A stretch of DNA of 64,000 nucleotides from the NCBI GenBank assembly GCA_964536835.1, contig CAZIAZ010000002.1, forward strand, positions 32,299 to 96,298. The letters are read 5' to 3'. The stretch is from DAONFI01 sp035403485. GTDB lineage: Bacteria; Planctomycetota; Phycisphaerae; SM23-33. The translations under genes and the position numbers were made by a program. This document shows, one piece after another, positions 25,920 to 35,794 of this stretch. Numbering within the stretch: position 1 is the stretch's first letter; each line of letters starts with the position of its first letter. Under the pieces are notes generated by a model. That model worked only from the letters and a program-made list of their open reading frames with translations, did not search any database and had not been told where the DNA came from.

Positions 25920-26892
25920 AAAAATAACATACAGCATTGTCGTCCCGTTCTATAACGAGCAGGACATAATCGAAAAACTTCATGACCGCCTTGTAAAGGT
26001 CATGGATAGCGTGGGCGGCGAATATGAGCTTGTATATGTCAACGACGGCAGTCGTGACGATACGCCAGCCATATTGGAGAAAATCGCCACAGCCAATCCG
26101 CGTGTGGTTTTTGTAGACCTGCGGCGCAACTTTGGCCAGACTACGGGGCTGATGGCCGGTTTCGATGTGGCTGGCGGTGAAATAATCATCTCAATGGATG
26201 GCGACTTGCAGCACGACCCGTATGAAATTCCGATGTTCATTGAAAAAATTCGCGAAGGTTACGACATAGCCAGCGGCTGGCGCATCCGTCGCGGCGACAA
26301 CTTCGTCATGCGCCGTCTGCCGTCCAAAATTGCCAACCGGCTGCTCGCCGCCGTCAGCGGCGTGGCGCTGCATGATTTCGGCACGACATTCAAAGCCTAT
26401 CGCCGTGAAGTTCTTGAAGATGTCCGACTTTACGGCGACATGCACCGGTTTGTTCCGGCGGTCTGCCAACGGCTCGGCGCCAGAATCTGCGAAGTGCCCA
26501 TAAAAAATGTCCGCAGGGCAGCTGGCAAAAGCAATTACGGCATTGGCAGAACATTCCGTGTTGCGTTGGACATAATCACGCTAAAATTCATCACCGGTTA
26601 CCTCACGAGGCCTATGCACTTTTTCGGCCGCTGGGGCATGGCCAGTTTCGCCTTTGGCCTTTTAATACTTTTTTATGGCTTTTTAAGGAAGATTTTTGCG
26701 TGGAACGAGTTCCGGCTTTTCGAAGAGCATGGGCCGCTGATGGCATTGGGATTTCTTCTGCTGATAGTGGGCATGTTCTTTCTCTCGACCGGCCTCATAG
26801 GCGAGATGCTCATGCGAATCTATTTTGAAAGTACCAACGCCCGAACTTACGCCGTCAAACGTATCTTCCGGAACGCCAGGCAGGAAAAATGA
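25906..26892 (+). CDS. GT2 polyprenyl-phosphate glycosyltransferase (ArnC/DPM1-like)
   Basis: 328 residues: an N-terminal GT-A domain (VVPFYNEQDIIE; nucleotide-binding VNDGSRDDT; metal-binding MDGDLQHDP) and two C-terminal transmembrane segments (about 235-260 and 275-300), the layout of ArnC/GtrB/DPM1-type enzymes. It would transfer a sugar from a nucleotide donor to undecaprenyl phosphate at the inner leaflet. It overlaps the YdjC gene by 14 bases. With GT39 and LAB_N on the opposite strand it forms a likely four-gene pathway: load sugar, deacetylate, flip, transfer. Confidence 0.9.
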   Translation: METSKKITYSIVVPFYNEQDIIEKLHDRLVKVMDSVGGEYELVYVNDGSRDDTPAILEKIATANPRVVFVDLRRNFGQTTGLMAGFDVAGGEIIISMDGDLQHDPYEIPMFIEKIREGYDIASGWRIRRGDNFVMRRLPSKIANRLLAAVSGVALHDFGTTFKAYRREVLEDVRLYGDMHRFVPAVCQRLGARICEVPIKNVRRAAGKSNYGIGRTFRVALDIITLKFITGYLTRPMHFFGRWGMASFAFGLLILFYGFLRKIFAWNEFRLFEEHGPLMALGFLLLIVGMFFLSTGLIGEMLMRIYFESTNARTYAVKRIFRNARQEK

Positions 26893-26976
26893 TTTTCCAA
26901 TGCGGCCAACCGTTATTCTCGACGCACACGACTGTGGCCTATTTTTTAAGATGTAAGAATTTTTTTGAAGACTTTG

Positions 26977-28182
26977 ATGCGTTTATCATTAAAAGATTTG
27001 CAATATCTTGTAAGCGGTGCGGCGGATGAGTTTTTGACGGCCGACTTGCCGGCTGACCCGCTGTCATTACAAAAGGCGCTGCGCAAATGCGTTGGGCCGG
27101 ATGAAGCGATGGCAATCGACCAGCTCCGCCGCGTCCGTAAAAAAGCTGCTGCCAAGATGCCTCTGCCACAAGCCGAAAAAATGCTCGCCGATGACACCAT
27201 GATTCAGCAGGCGTCATCGCTAGCCATTGCGGCGTATAAGGGCCAAAAAATACTCCAGCGATGGCCTGACGTGCGGCATGTGCTGGATTTATGCTGCGGC
27301 TGCGGCTTGGACGCAATAGGGTTGGCGAAGTGCGGATTGACTGTCGATGGCTATGATGAATCGTCGGCTGCGGTTTTTTGCGCATCATATAACGCTGCCG
27401 TTTGCGGCTGTGAAAAATGTTGCACGTTCCATAATGCCGACGTGACTTTGTTAAAAAATTTTTCAGCCGGCAGTGTTGTGCATTTAGATCCCGACCGCCG
27501 CGTTACCGGCCGCCGCAGCGCATCGTTAGCCGATTATTCGCCAGGCCCGCGATTTGTGGAAGAACTTATACGCCAGCCAGGCCTGCGGGGCGTCATCAAG
27601 CTCTCGCCCGCCATGCCGAAAGACGAACTGGCGGCTCTCTGTATGCCGCTGGATATAGAGTACGTCAGCACACATAACACCTGTCGCCAACTGCTTGCGT
27701 GGTTTCCAGCCGTCGGCGAAGGAAGCCGTCTTGCAACTGTTATCCGCGGTGAATATCCCGATTATCGCGTCGATTCGGTATTCGCCGCAGCCGGGCCGGC
27801 TGCATACGGCGCTGCGGCTGGTAAATATCTCATAGAACCCGATGCCGCCGTACTCGCAGCAGGCGCAGAAAGCGCCCTTGCGATGAAATTATCGGCATGG
27901 AAACTTGCACCAGGATTGGTGTGGTTATTTGCCGACAAAAAACCGGCGACTGATACGGCTGGCCAGATTTTTGAAATTATTCAATCCGTGCCAGGCCGAC
28001 TGGACGACATAAAAAAGGCGCTGAAAAATCTCAACGCCGGCAATGTAGAACTCAAAACCCGCGGCGTGGATTTGAATGCGGACAAGGTTCAGCGGCAGCT
28101 TCACGGAAAAGGAACTCAACCACTGACCGTTCTGTGGGGCAGAGTCGGCCTGAACCAGCTCGCGTTTATCGCAAAACGCTGA
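26977..28182 (+). CDS. SAM-dependent methyltransferase with THUMP-like C-terminal domain
   Basis: About 401 residues from ATG at 26977; a TTG at 26965 is in frame, and neither has a clear ribosome site. A class I methyltransferase domain is marked by VLDLCCGCGLDAIGLAK (motif I). It continues through HLDPDRRVTGRR, reminiscent of the catalytic DPP-type loop, to a C-terminal THUMP-like domain ending LTVLWGRVGLNQLAFIAKR. Proteins of this build are thought to act on nucleic acid, probably RNA, but the target is unknown. It lies 84 bases after the GT2 gene with no link in function. Confidence 0.8.
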   Translation: MRLSLKDLQYLVSGAADEFLTADLPADPLSLQKALRKCVGPDEAMAIDQLRRVRKKAAAKMPLPQAEKMLADDTMIQQASSLAIAAYKGQKILQRWPDVRHVLDLCCGCGLDAIGLAKCGLTVDGYDESSAAVFCASYNAAVCGCEKCCTFHNADVTLLKNFSAGSVVHLDPDRRVTGRRSASLADYSPGPRFVEELIRQPGLRGVIKLSPAMPKDELAALCMPLDIEYVSTHNTCRQLLAWFPAVGEGSRLATVIRGEYPDYRVDSVFAAAGPAAYGAAAGKYLIEPDAAVLAAGAESALAMKLSAWKLAPGLVWLFADKKPATDTAGQIFEIIQSVPGRLDDIKKALKNLNAGNVELKTRGVDLNADKVQRQLHGKGTQPLTVLWGRVGLNQLAFIAKR

Positions 28183-28493
28183 CAGCCAGAACATATGTAA
28201 TTTGAGACTACGCTTTAATACGTCCGCGAGAACAATACTGACAAGGAAAGCGAAGCCGACAGCTTGACGTCACCAAGTCGATGCCGCAAGCAGCAGTATG
28301 GCCATATCTCATGCTTGTATTTTTTATTGCGGTTCTCAAAAACTTACTGCCAAGTAAAAAAGACACGGCGAAACACATTGTGTTCCACCATGCCTTTTTT
28401 ATGGAGAAGTGATTGTCGGTTTTCTTTATCGGCGTGTATCCTTACCGTGGATTTCGTCGTCATTGGCACAACGCAGGGCACGACAAAAATTTT
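28183..28493. other. Intergenic region between methyltransferase and glnK
   Basis: 311 bases between two convergent genes. The only structure I can support is the strong hairpin at 28356-28400. No open frame here has gene-like codon use. Confidence 0.6.
28356..28400 (-). terminator. Terminator of the amtB-glnK operon
   Basis: On the minus strand GGCATGGTGGAACAC pairs along 15 bases, including G-U pairs, with GTGTTTCGCCGTGTC around a three-base loop and is followed by six T. There are also six T on the plus-strand side, so it can stop the upstream methyltransferase transcript too. It lies about 95 bases past the glnK stop. Confidence 0.75.
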
Positions 28494-28835
28494 TCAGCCT
28501 ATTGCTTCACCGCCGGTCTCGCCGGTACGAATACGGATGCACTCATCCAGCGTTACGATAAATATTTTGCCGTCACCGATATGGCCGGTTCGTGCGCCTT
28601 TTATTATGGCGTCGATGGTTGGTTTGACGAATTTGTCATTGACGGCTATTTCCAGTCTTACCTTTTTGAGCAGGTTCACTTCCAGCCTGACTCCGCGGTA
28701 CGTCTCGTGATAGCCCATCTGCTGTCCGCAGCCCATGACGTTGCTTACGGACATCTTGTGTATCTCATCGGCATATAGTGCCTGCTTTACGTCGTTCAAT
28801 CTTTCGGGCTGAATGTATGCTATTATCAGCTTCAT
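28494..28835 (-). CDS. glnK: PII nitrogen regulatory protein (GlnK/GlnB)
   Basis: 113 residues, a trimeric PII signal protein that senses ATP/ADP and 2-oxoglutarate and blocks AmtB when nitrogen is sufficient. The T-loop (about 37-55) includes Tyr46-Arg47-Gly48. The B-loop is TGHIGDGK (83-90) and the C-loop is RIRTGE. In standard numbering position 51, the tyrosine uridylylated by GlnD in proteobacteria, is leucine here (YRGVRL), so that modification cannot occur. It lies 36 bases after amtB, the reverse of the common glnK-amtB order, and shares its sigma-54 promoter. Confidence 0.95.
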   Translation of the reverse strand: MKLIIAYIQPERLNDVKQALYADEIHKMSVSNVMGCGQQMGYHETYRGVRLEVNLLKKVRLEIAVNDKFVKPTIDAIIKGARTGHIGDGKIFIVTLDECIRIRTGETGGEAIG

Positions 28836-28871
28836 GGTATTTGACTCCTGTTTGTGATTTCAGTTTACGGG

Positions 28872-30215
28872 TTAGATGTTGGAGAATATCTGGAACCCTG
28901 CATATGCTTCCATGCCGTGTTCGCCGATATCCAGGCCTCTGAGTTCTTCTTCACGGCTGACTCGCAACCCTATGGTCTTGTTGATAACTGTGAAGAGTAT
29001 CATGCCCAGTACGAAGGCCCATGCGAATGCCGTAGCTACGCCCAGCGCCTGGGTTCCCAGCAATTTCAAACTGCCGGTATAAAGCAGGCCGTCGCTCATG
29101 CTGAACAGGCCTACCGCCAGAGTGCCGAATGCTCCGCATACGCCGTGTACGCTGACCGCACCGACCGGATCGTCTATCTTAAGTATACGGTCGATGAAAG
29201 TCACAGCCAACACTACCAGGACACCTGCACAAAGGCCGATGATGATGGCTCCCAGCGGGCTTACTGTGTCACAGCCGGCAGTGATGGCTACCAAGCCGGC
29301 AAGTGCACCGTTCAACGCCATGGAGGCGTCAGGCTTGGAGAAAATTCCCCACGCTACAGCTATGGCCGCAAGTGCGCCGCCCGCAGCTGCCAGATTGGTG
29401 GTTATCGCTATGTATCCTATCAGACCGCTGCCGACGGTCGTACTGCCGGGGTTGAATCCGAACCAGCCGAACCACAATATGAACACGCCTAGTGCGGCGA
29501 GCGGCAGATTATGGCCGATGATTGCGGCCGGCTTGCCGTCGGGCCGATACTTGCCGATACGCGGGCCGAGGACTACAGCACCGGCTAACGCCAGCCATCC
29601 GCCTATGCTGTGAACGACGGTTGAGCCGGCAAAGTCATGAAAGCCCATGTTCGCCAACCATGAACAGTTGTCGGTAATCAGCAGATTGCCCCAAGCCCAT
29701 GAGCCGAATATCGGATATATCAGCAGCGAAATGAACGCACTGTATATCAGATAGCCGACGAACTTGGTGCGTTCCGCCATCGCACCGGAAACTATGGTTG
29801 CAGAAGTGCCGGCAAAGACGGTCTGGAACATCAGGAACGTCCAGTCCCAACTATCGCCAGGCTCCACGCCGCTCATGCCGAACAGCGTAGTGCCAAAAAA
29901 GCCGTTACTTTTTCCGAACATCAGGCCGAAGCCCACGAGGAAAAACACCAGCGTCGCCGCCACGAAATCCATGAGGTTTTTCATCATGATGTTCACCGCG
30001 TTTTTTGCGCGGGTAAACCCGGTCTCTACGCAGGCAAAGCCGGCCTGCATGAAAAACACCAGAAACGCGGCTACGCAGGTCCATACGATATTGAGATTCA
30101 ACTGCACACTGTCGGCAGTCGCAGCCGGAGCGTCGCCGGCAAAACACGGTGCGGCAGACAGCATCAGAAATACCGATGCCGGCAGAATCAAATTCTTTCT
30201 TGCAAATATTCGCAT
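28872..30215 (-). CDS. amtB: Ammonium transporter AmtB
   Basis: 447 residues with an N-terminal signal peptide (cut near CFAGDA) and eleven transmembrane segments. Pore residues of the Amt/Mep/Rh family are present: the Asp-His pair in DFAGSTVVHSIGG and the second pore histidine in SVHGVCGAFGT. It takes up ammonium at low external concentration as a trimer and is gated by PII, which is encoded just downstream. A -24/-12 promoter at 30441-30456 should drive it with a leader of about 215 bases. Confidence 0.96.
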   Translation of the reverse strand: MRIFARKNLILPASVFLMLSAAPCFAGDAPAATADSVQLNLNIVWTCVAAFLVFFMQAGFACVETGFTRAKNAVNIMMKNLMDFVAATLVFFLVGFGLMFGKSNGFFGTTLFGMSGVEPGDSWDWTFLMFQTVFAGTSATIVSGAMAERTKFVGYLIYSAFISLLIYPIFGSWAWGNLLITDNCSWLANMGFHDFAGSTVVHSIGGWLALAGAVVLGPRIGKYRPDGKPAAIIGHNLPLAALGVFILWFGWFGFNPGSTTVGSGLIGYIAITTNLAAAGGALAAIAVAWGIFSKPDASMALNGALAGLVAITAGCDTVSPLGAIIIGLCAGVLVVLAVTFIDRILKIDDPVGAVSVHGVCGAFGTLAVGLFSMSDGLLYTGSLKLLGTQALGVATAFAWAFVLGMILFTVINKTIGLRVSREEELRGLDIGEHGMEAYAGFQIFSNI

Positions 30216-30440
30216 CTGTAAAACTCCTTCAATAAAATCCTGACTTTTTGCTATTTGGTATCAATCTGGAAAATTACGATCACTTCATCCCGCCGGTTTG
30301 CCAGCCCTATTGGCTGATAGCCGTACACAGGCTGGCCGGCATTTCATTTTCGATGTTGTCGCGTCATTTTTTGACTCCTTACAAATCTGTCTGGTCTGTA
30401 AATTGCAATAATTTCTACCGGAAGACCTGCCATGAAGAGT

Positions 30441-30456
30441 TGCACAAAGCGTGCCA
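30441..30456 (-). promoter_or_regulatory. Sigma-54 (-24/-12) promoter for amtB-glnK
   Basis: On the minus strand TGGCAC-GCTTT-GTGCA. The -24 part is a perfect TGGCAC, the -12 part differs from TTGCA by one base, and GG and GC are exactly ten bases apart. Transcription would start near 30430. The placement ahead of ammonium transporter and PII genes, facing a sigma-54 activator, is what nitrogen control would require. Confidence 0.78.
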
Positions 30457-30504
30457 TAGAATTATTTATTTTATAACTACATATTTTTAAAGACGTTAAA
30501 GATA

Positions 30505-30577
30505 TTTACCAAAAAGATGGTAAAATTGAATAAAATTACAATTATGTAGCTTATAATTATATTGATTACAAATATGT
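30505..30577. promoter_or_regulatory. Putative activator-binding repeats upstream of amtB
   Basis: An inverted repeat, TTTACC-N8-GGTAAA (30505-30524), is centred about 85 bases upstream of the predicted amtB start of transcription. A direct repeat ATTACAA(T/A)TATGT lies at 30535-30547 and 30565-30577, spaced 30 bases or close to three helical turns. Both are at distances typical of sigma-54 activator sites and close enough to the activator gene to be autoregulatory. Confidence 0.45.
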
Positions 30578-30662
30578 TCCAAAAATGAGCCTGTTTTCAA
30601 AAATGACACGTGCATGAAGTCAAGCGACAAGATTGTCTTGGAATTTTTTTTAGGATTACCTG

Positions 30663-32219
<1,557 letters not shown>

Positions 32220-32226
32220 TTTGTAA

Positions 32227-32354
32227 AAAGGTTCAAGTAACAAGAAACAACCTACAAGCAATCTTAAAAACTCAAATTTCAATTTAAAGAAGTCTCTCTT
32301 GAATCTTAAAATTTGAATTTTGCTTGTAGGTTGTTTCTTGTTACTTGAACCTTT
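32227..32354. repeat. 35-bp perfect inverted repeat with 58-base loop
   Basis: The left arm (32227-32261, starting AAAGGTTCAAGTAACAAG) and right arm (32320-32354, ending CTTGTTACTTGAACCTTT) are exact reverse complements over 35 bases. The loop contains a further imperfect palindrome around CAAATTT and AAATTTG. It fills the 143-base gap between two convergent genes. It may act as a two-way transcription end or be a miniature mobile element remnant; no transposase or clear target duplication is seen. Confidence 0.85.
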
Positions 32355-32362
32355 CTTATAGG

Positions 32363-32824
32363 CTATAGGACTTTTCGATTTTCATCCTCATGGCTGCCAT
32401 GTTCCGCCTGGGTGCGATTTTCATCCTGCCGTCTGTGGTTTATGCCGAGTTTTTTCTCATACAGACGATAAACGTCCTCCGATTCGAGGCCCAGGAGCTG
32501 GCAGATGCTTATCCAGAAAAAGAGCATGTCGGTGGCTTCAACGCGGGCGTTCTGCAAATCCTGGAGTTGATATTGCCTGCCGGCTTTCGCTTCGGCGTAC
32601 CAGTGTTTCCAACTGAGACAGTCTTGAAGTTCATTGCATTCGGAGGCCATCGCGTCGATATAATTTTTCAGGGCGCGGCCTACATGCAGACGGATTTCCA
32701 TATTGGTCTCATCAGTATTGAGCGATTTGCCGAGAGCGAGGGTATCGAATCCTGCACGTGAATTTAACGCCGCCTGCAGCGGCCAGATGTCTTCCAGGCT
32801 GTTGATGTTTTTATCTTCTTCCAT
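32363..32824 (-). CDS. Dimeric dUTPase / MazG-like all-alpha NTP pyrophosphatase
   Basis: 153 residues, all helical. The motifs fit the dimeric dUTPase branch of all-alpha NTP pyrophosphatases: ASECNELQDCLSWKHW (metal-binding ExxE with W-x-x-W) and, later, NARVEATDMLFFWIS (the second acidic pair). Such enzymes hydrolyse dUTP or related nucleotides to the monophosphate and pyrophosphate. The C-terminus (about 130-153) is a hydrophilic extension. Ribosome site AAGGAG precedes the start. Just upstream lies a dispersed palindromic element. The superfamily is fairly sure, the substrate less so. Confidence 0.75.
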   Translation of the reverse strand: MEEDKNINSLEDIWPLQAALNSRAGFDTLALGKSLNTDETNMEIRLHVGRALKNYIDAMASECNELQDCLSWKHWYAEAKAGRQYQLQDLQNARVEATDMLFFWISICQLLGLESEDVYRLYEKKLGINHRRQDENRTQAEHGSHEDENRKVL

Positions 32825-32839
32825 TGCTTCTGCTCCTTA

Positions 32840-32985
32840 TCGCATTTCAACCTTGATAATTCAGGTTTGCCGGTTTACTTTGTCCGTGATTACGTCATAA
32901 AAATTCGGAATATCACCAAATATGCCTAATTTCCCTTCCTTACTACAACCGTAAAAATCGGAACTCTCAACTTTTAAATGCTCCA
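32840..32985. repeat. Dispersed long palindromic element, copy 1
   Basis: About 146 bases clearly homologous to 44154-44315, sharing GTTT(A/G)CTTTGTCCGTG, AATAT/CTGCC-AA-TATGCCT, TTTCC.TTCCTT, GAACTCTCAA and AAATGCTC/CAATGCTC. Its ends are an imperfect inverted repeat (GCATTTCAACCTTGATAATT against GAACTCTCAACTTTTAAATGC). The remaining gap to the anti-sigma gene (32986-33134) shows nothing further I can call. Confidence 0.7.
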
Positions 32986-33134
32986 TTTTCCAAAAACGCA
33001 ATTCATTTTAGCGATTATAGGATTATCGGGAAAAATTGCAAACTACGAATAAAAGTTACAGGCAATCCTGCGTTGATTGCAATGCAGACAGGCGCTGCCA
33101 GGGAAGAGAAATGGCGGCATATTTTTTTAAAAAA

Positions 33135-33767
33135 TCATTCCTGTGGAATTTTTTGCGATATTGTGCCGGAAGCCGCCATTTCCAACTGCCGCTTGCGAAG
33201 AATTTCCAGCCGCCTGACCGGCGAGAGTTTTAGAAGTTCATCCCGCTCCTGTAGCGTGAACGACGAAAGAACGGGACCGACCCAATCATTCTGTGAAGGG
33301 CTGATATTGAATCTTTTTTGGAATTCAGCCAAAATTTTTGCCTGCTCCTGCTGCGGCAGAAGCAGAAACGCTTTGGCACTGCGCGATGCCTGCGACTGCT
33401 GAGCCGGCGTAAGATGACTCCATGCCAGGCTGGCGGCATCGTCAGTGGAACGCGCCCCGCCCACCCACATCATTATGGCCAATACCGCGATAGCCGCCAT
33501 CGTCAGCGGAACGGCTAATCGCGTTATACGGTAAAAAGGGCTTTTGGCTGGATCATGCTCAGCGGCAAGACAAATAACGTCGCCTAAAAATTCCGCCGGC
33601 TTGGGTGTTTCCCATCGCTTCATAAATTTGTCGAGTTTCCGAAAATCCGCACAAGTCATGGCTGCCTGAGCATCGTCAAACAGAATTTTACGTACTTTCT
33701 CGGATTCTTCAGCATCAAGTTCGCCATCCATCCAGGCAGATATATTATCCAAATCATTCGTATTCAT
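33135..33767 (-). CDS. Putative membrane anti-sigma factor
   Basis: 210 residues with one transmembrane segment (about 83-103). The cytoplasmic part (1-80) starts NDLDNISAWMDGELDAEESEKV, the pattern of anti-sigma N-terminal domains, but lacks the zinc HxxxCxxC motif. The outer part (104-210) has LTPAQQSQA and QQEQAKILAEFQKRF, similar to sensor regions with a DUF3106-like helical pattern. It lies downstream of the ECF sigma gene on the same strand, the usual order for a sigma/anti-sigma pair, after a gap of 160 bases. It would hold the sigma factor at the membrane until an envelope signal triggers release. Confidence 0.75.
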   Translation of the reverse strand: MNTNDLDNISAWMDGELDAEESEKVRKILFDDAQAAMTCADFRKLDKFMKRWETPKPAEFLGDVICLAAEHDPAKSPFYRITRLAVPLTMAAIAVLAIMMWVGGARSTDDAASLAWSHLTPAQQSQASRSAKAFLLLPQQEQAKILAEFQKRFNISPSQNDWVGPVLSSFTLQERDELLKLSPVRRLEILRKRQLEMAASGTISQKIPQE

Positions 33768-33927
33768 AAAAAATTCCTTATTTCAGATTGCCTGATTTAT
33801 CTGTCTGTGTAACACTTGCCCCTATAAAAGAGTTTCGCAGAAAAAAGTCAAAAAAACGGTTTTTTGCCCTATTTTCCCTCAATATAGAGCATAAACCGTA
33901 AATATATATAGGGCGATTACCCTAATT

Positions 33928-34569
33928 TTACGCAGTCAGATATCGGCTGAGTTTGGTTCGCAGTGTCATTCGTGCGCGGCTTAGCAGGCTTTTGACGGCT
34001 GACTGCGAGATTTCCATCACATTTGCAATTTCGTCGTAGTTCAGTTGCTCGTATTGCTTGAGAATAATGGCCAGGCGTTGATTTTCCGGCAAATCGTCGA
34101 TGGCGTTTTTGATTATTCTGTTTAGTTCGTCATCATTAAGTTTTTCACTCGGCGTACGTTGAGCCTTGTCCTGCAGGTCGACTGAAACATCATTATCGTT
34201 ACTATTATCCAGGGAATATGTACGTTGATATTTTTTGGCTCTGATGGCATTGAAGCACAGGTTTGCGACAATTCTGTACAGCCAGGTACTGAACTTCGCC
34301 GTCGGCTGATATGACTCGGCGTGGCGGTATATCCGCAAAAAAGTCTCCTGGGTCAAATCGTCCACATGCGATTCGTTGCGCATGAACCTGAAAATAAGGG
34401 AGTGGACGTTGCCAAGATTTCTACGGACGAGTTCTTCGAACGCCCCGTGATTGCCGGCTTTGAACTGAAGCATTAATTCGGCGTTTCTGTCCGTGCTTTT
34501 TGTCTGGTCAGTCACCAATTTCACGTTTGAAGTACCCCTATCTCGAATTGTACCGACTATTACTGTCAT
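33928..34569 (-). CDS. ECF-family RNA polymerase sigma factor
   Basis: 213 residues with an extra ~30-residue N-terminus. Sigma region 2 is visible as HVDDLTQETFLRIYRH with FSTWLYRIVANLCFNAIR, and region 4 as LPENQRLAIILKQYEQLNYDEIA with the HTH ISQSAVKSLLSRARMTLR. It directs RNA polymerase to stress or envelope promoters. The gene downstream is a probable membrane anti-sigma factor. An in-frame ATG for residue 33 (AELMLQF) could be a shorter start; ATG at 34569 is used for full length. Confidence 0.93.
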   Translation of the reverse strand: MTVIVGTIRDRGTSNVKLVTDQTKSTDRNAELMLQFKAGNHGAFEELVRRNLGNVHSLIFRFMRNESHVDDLTQETFLRIYRHAESYQPTAKFSTWLYRIVANLCFNAIRAKKYQRTYSLDNSNDNDVSVDLQDKAQRTPSEKLNDDELNRIIKNAIDDLPENQRLAIILKQYEQLNYDEIANVMEISQSAVKSLLSRARMTLRTKLSRYLTA

Positions 34570-34773
34570 AATATATTTTAGGTTCGCTAATGCCAGAAAA
34601 TTCCGGAAAACCTCAAAATAATGAAAAGCTTTTTAAAAAACTGCCCCCATTGCGAAGCTACAATAAGGCTTGGCCGGAAATAATACATTTATAAACAGCT
34701 TTAAAAATGGCTTAAAAAGATTCTCGAAATGTGTAATCGGAGAAAATGACACGGCAATGCAAATCCTACTTAT

Positions 34774-35793
34774 TCAGGCGTTTCGCCTTCTGAGTTGGCC
34801 GCACGCGGAATCAGCGTCGATACCCTTGCTGCGGCGAACGGTGACATTGACGTGTTTGCGGCGCAGCAGTTCGGCAAAATCATTTACCACCCGTTCATCC
34901 GGCCTTACATACGGCAAGGAACTTACAGGATTATAACGTATGAGATTTACGTTGCAGCGGAGCGTAGCTGCTATCGCCGCCAGTTGTGCGGCACATTGCG
35001 GCGAGTCGTTTATGCCGCCGATAAGCGTATATTCCAGCGTGACTTCCCGCTTGTGCGAGTTGAAGAACTCAGCGGCGGCAGAGATAATTTCGGCGATGGG
35101 GTATCGCGAGGCAACCGGCATAAGTTTTCGACGAAGTTCGTCGTTCGGAGCGTGCAGCGATATGGCAAGCGTTATGGGCAGTTCCAGTTCTGCAAGTTGA
35201 CGTATCTGCTTCGGAAGGCCTGAGGTCGATACCGTAATTTTGCGAGCCGATATTGCACCACGGCGGGAATCGGCTAACGTTCGTACCGCATTTATTGTGG
35301 CATCAAGATTCGCCAGCGGCTCGCCCATGCCCATGAAAACCACGTTTGTTACTCGTTGGCCGGTTGCCTGTTCGAGCAGCAGAACCTGCTGGACAATTTC
35401 GCCGGAAGTCAGATTCCGCCGCAGCCCGTCAAGGCCGGACGCACAAAAACTGCACGCCATTGCACAGCCGGCTTGCGTAGAAACGCACGCAGTAAGCCGC
35501 TCTTCAGCAGGTATGGCAACAGTCTCGATTCGTTCGCCGTCGGGATATTCAACCAGCAACTTCACGCAGCCGTCTCCGCTGTCGCGGCGTGCTGCGATAC
35601 TGCCGGTAATGATGTCGAACTCCCCAAAAAGGTTTTCCCGTAATTTTTTTGACAGATCGCTCATCAGGGCAAAATCCGTCACTCGCTTCTGCCATATCCA
35701 TTGCAAAATCTGCGTGGCGCGGAATTTTTTTTCGCCGATTCGTTCGATGTGCTCACAAAAACGTTCCGGCGTAATGTCCAGAATATGTATCAT
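34774..35793 (-). CDS. rlmN: 23S rRNA (adenine2503-C2)-methyltransferase RlmN
   Basis: 339 residues from ATG at 35793, which lies one base past the stop of the gene upstream. A radical-SAM enzyme that methylates A2503 of 23S rRNA and A37 of some tRNAs. The cluster motif is GCAMACSFCASG (CxxxCxxC). The methyl-carrier cysteine is near the C-terminus in DADSACGQL, and FMGMGEPLAN is also typical. Length is normal. It is the last gene of the lspA - deoxyribosyltransferase-like - rlmN operon, whose genes overlap or touch. Confidence 0.96.
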   Translation of the reverse strand: MIHILDITPERFCEHIERIGEKKFRATQILQWIWQKRVTDFALMSDLSKKLRENLFGEFDIITGSIAARRDSGDGCVKLLVEYPDGERIETVAIPAEERLTACVSTQAGCAMACSFCASGLDGLRRNLTSGEIVQQVLLLEQATGQRVTNVVFMGMGEPLANLDATINAVRTLADSRRGAISARKITVSTSGLPKQIRQLAELELPITLAISLHAPNDELRRKLMPVASRYPIAEIISAAAEFFNSHKREVTLEYTLIGGINDSPQCAAQLAAIAATLRCNVNLIRYNPVSSLPYVRPDERVVNDFAELLRRKHVNVTVRRSKGIDADSACGQLRRRNA

Positions 35794-35794
35794 T

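Larger units (their letters stand above)
30216..30662. other. Divergent control region between amtB and the NifA-like gene
   Basis: 447 bases without a gene. The half nearest amtB is its long untranslated leader. The region also holds the sigma-54 promoter (30441-30456), an inverted repeat (30505-30524) and a direct repeat pair (30535-30577). The A/T-rich part between 30480 and 30600 presumably also contains the promoter of the activator gene, which I cannot place with confidence. Confidence 0.65.

Noticed and set aside
28470..28492. Second sigma-54 promoter (TGGCACAACGCAGGGCA)
   Set aside because: The GC of the -12 element is not ten bases from GG, and no gene follows in that direction.
32227..32354. 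Insertion sequence with terminal repeats
   Set aside because: Only 58 bases lie between the arms, with no transposase and no evident target-site duplication.
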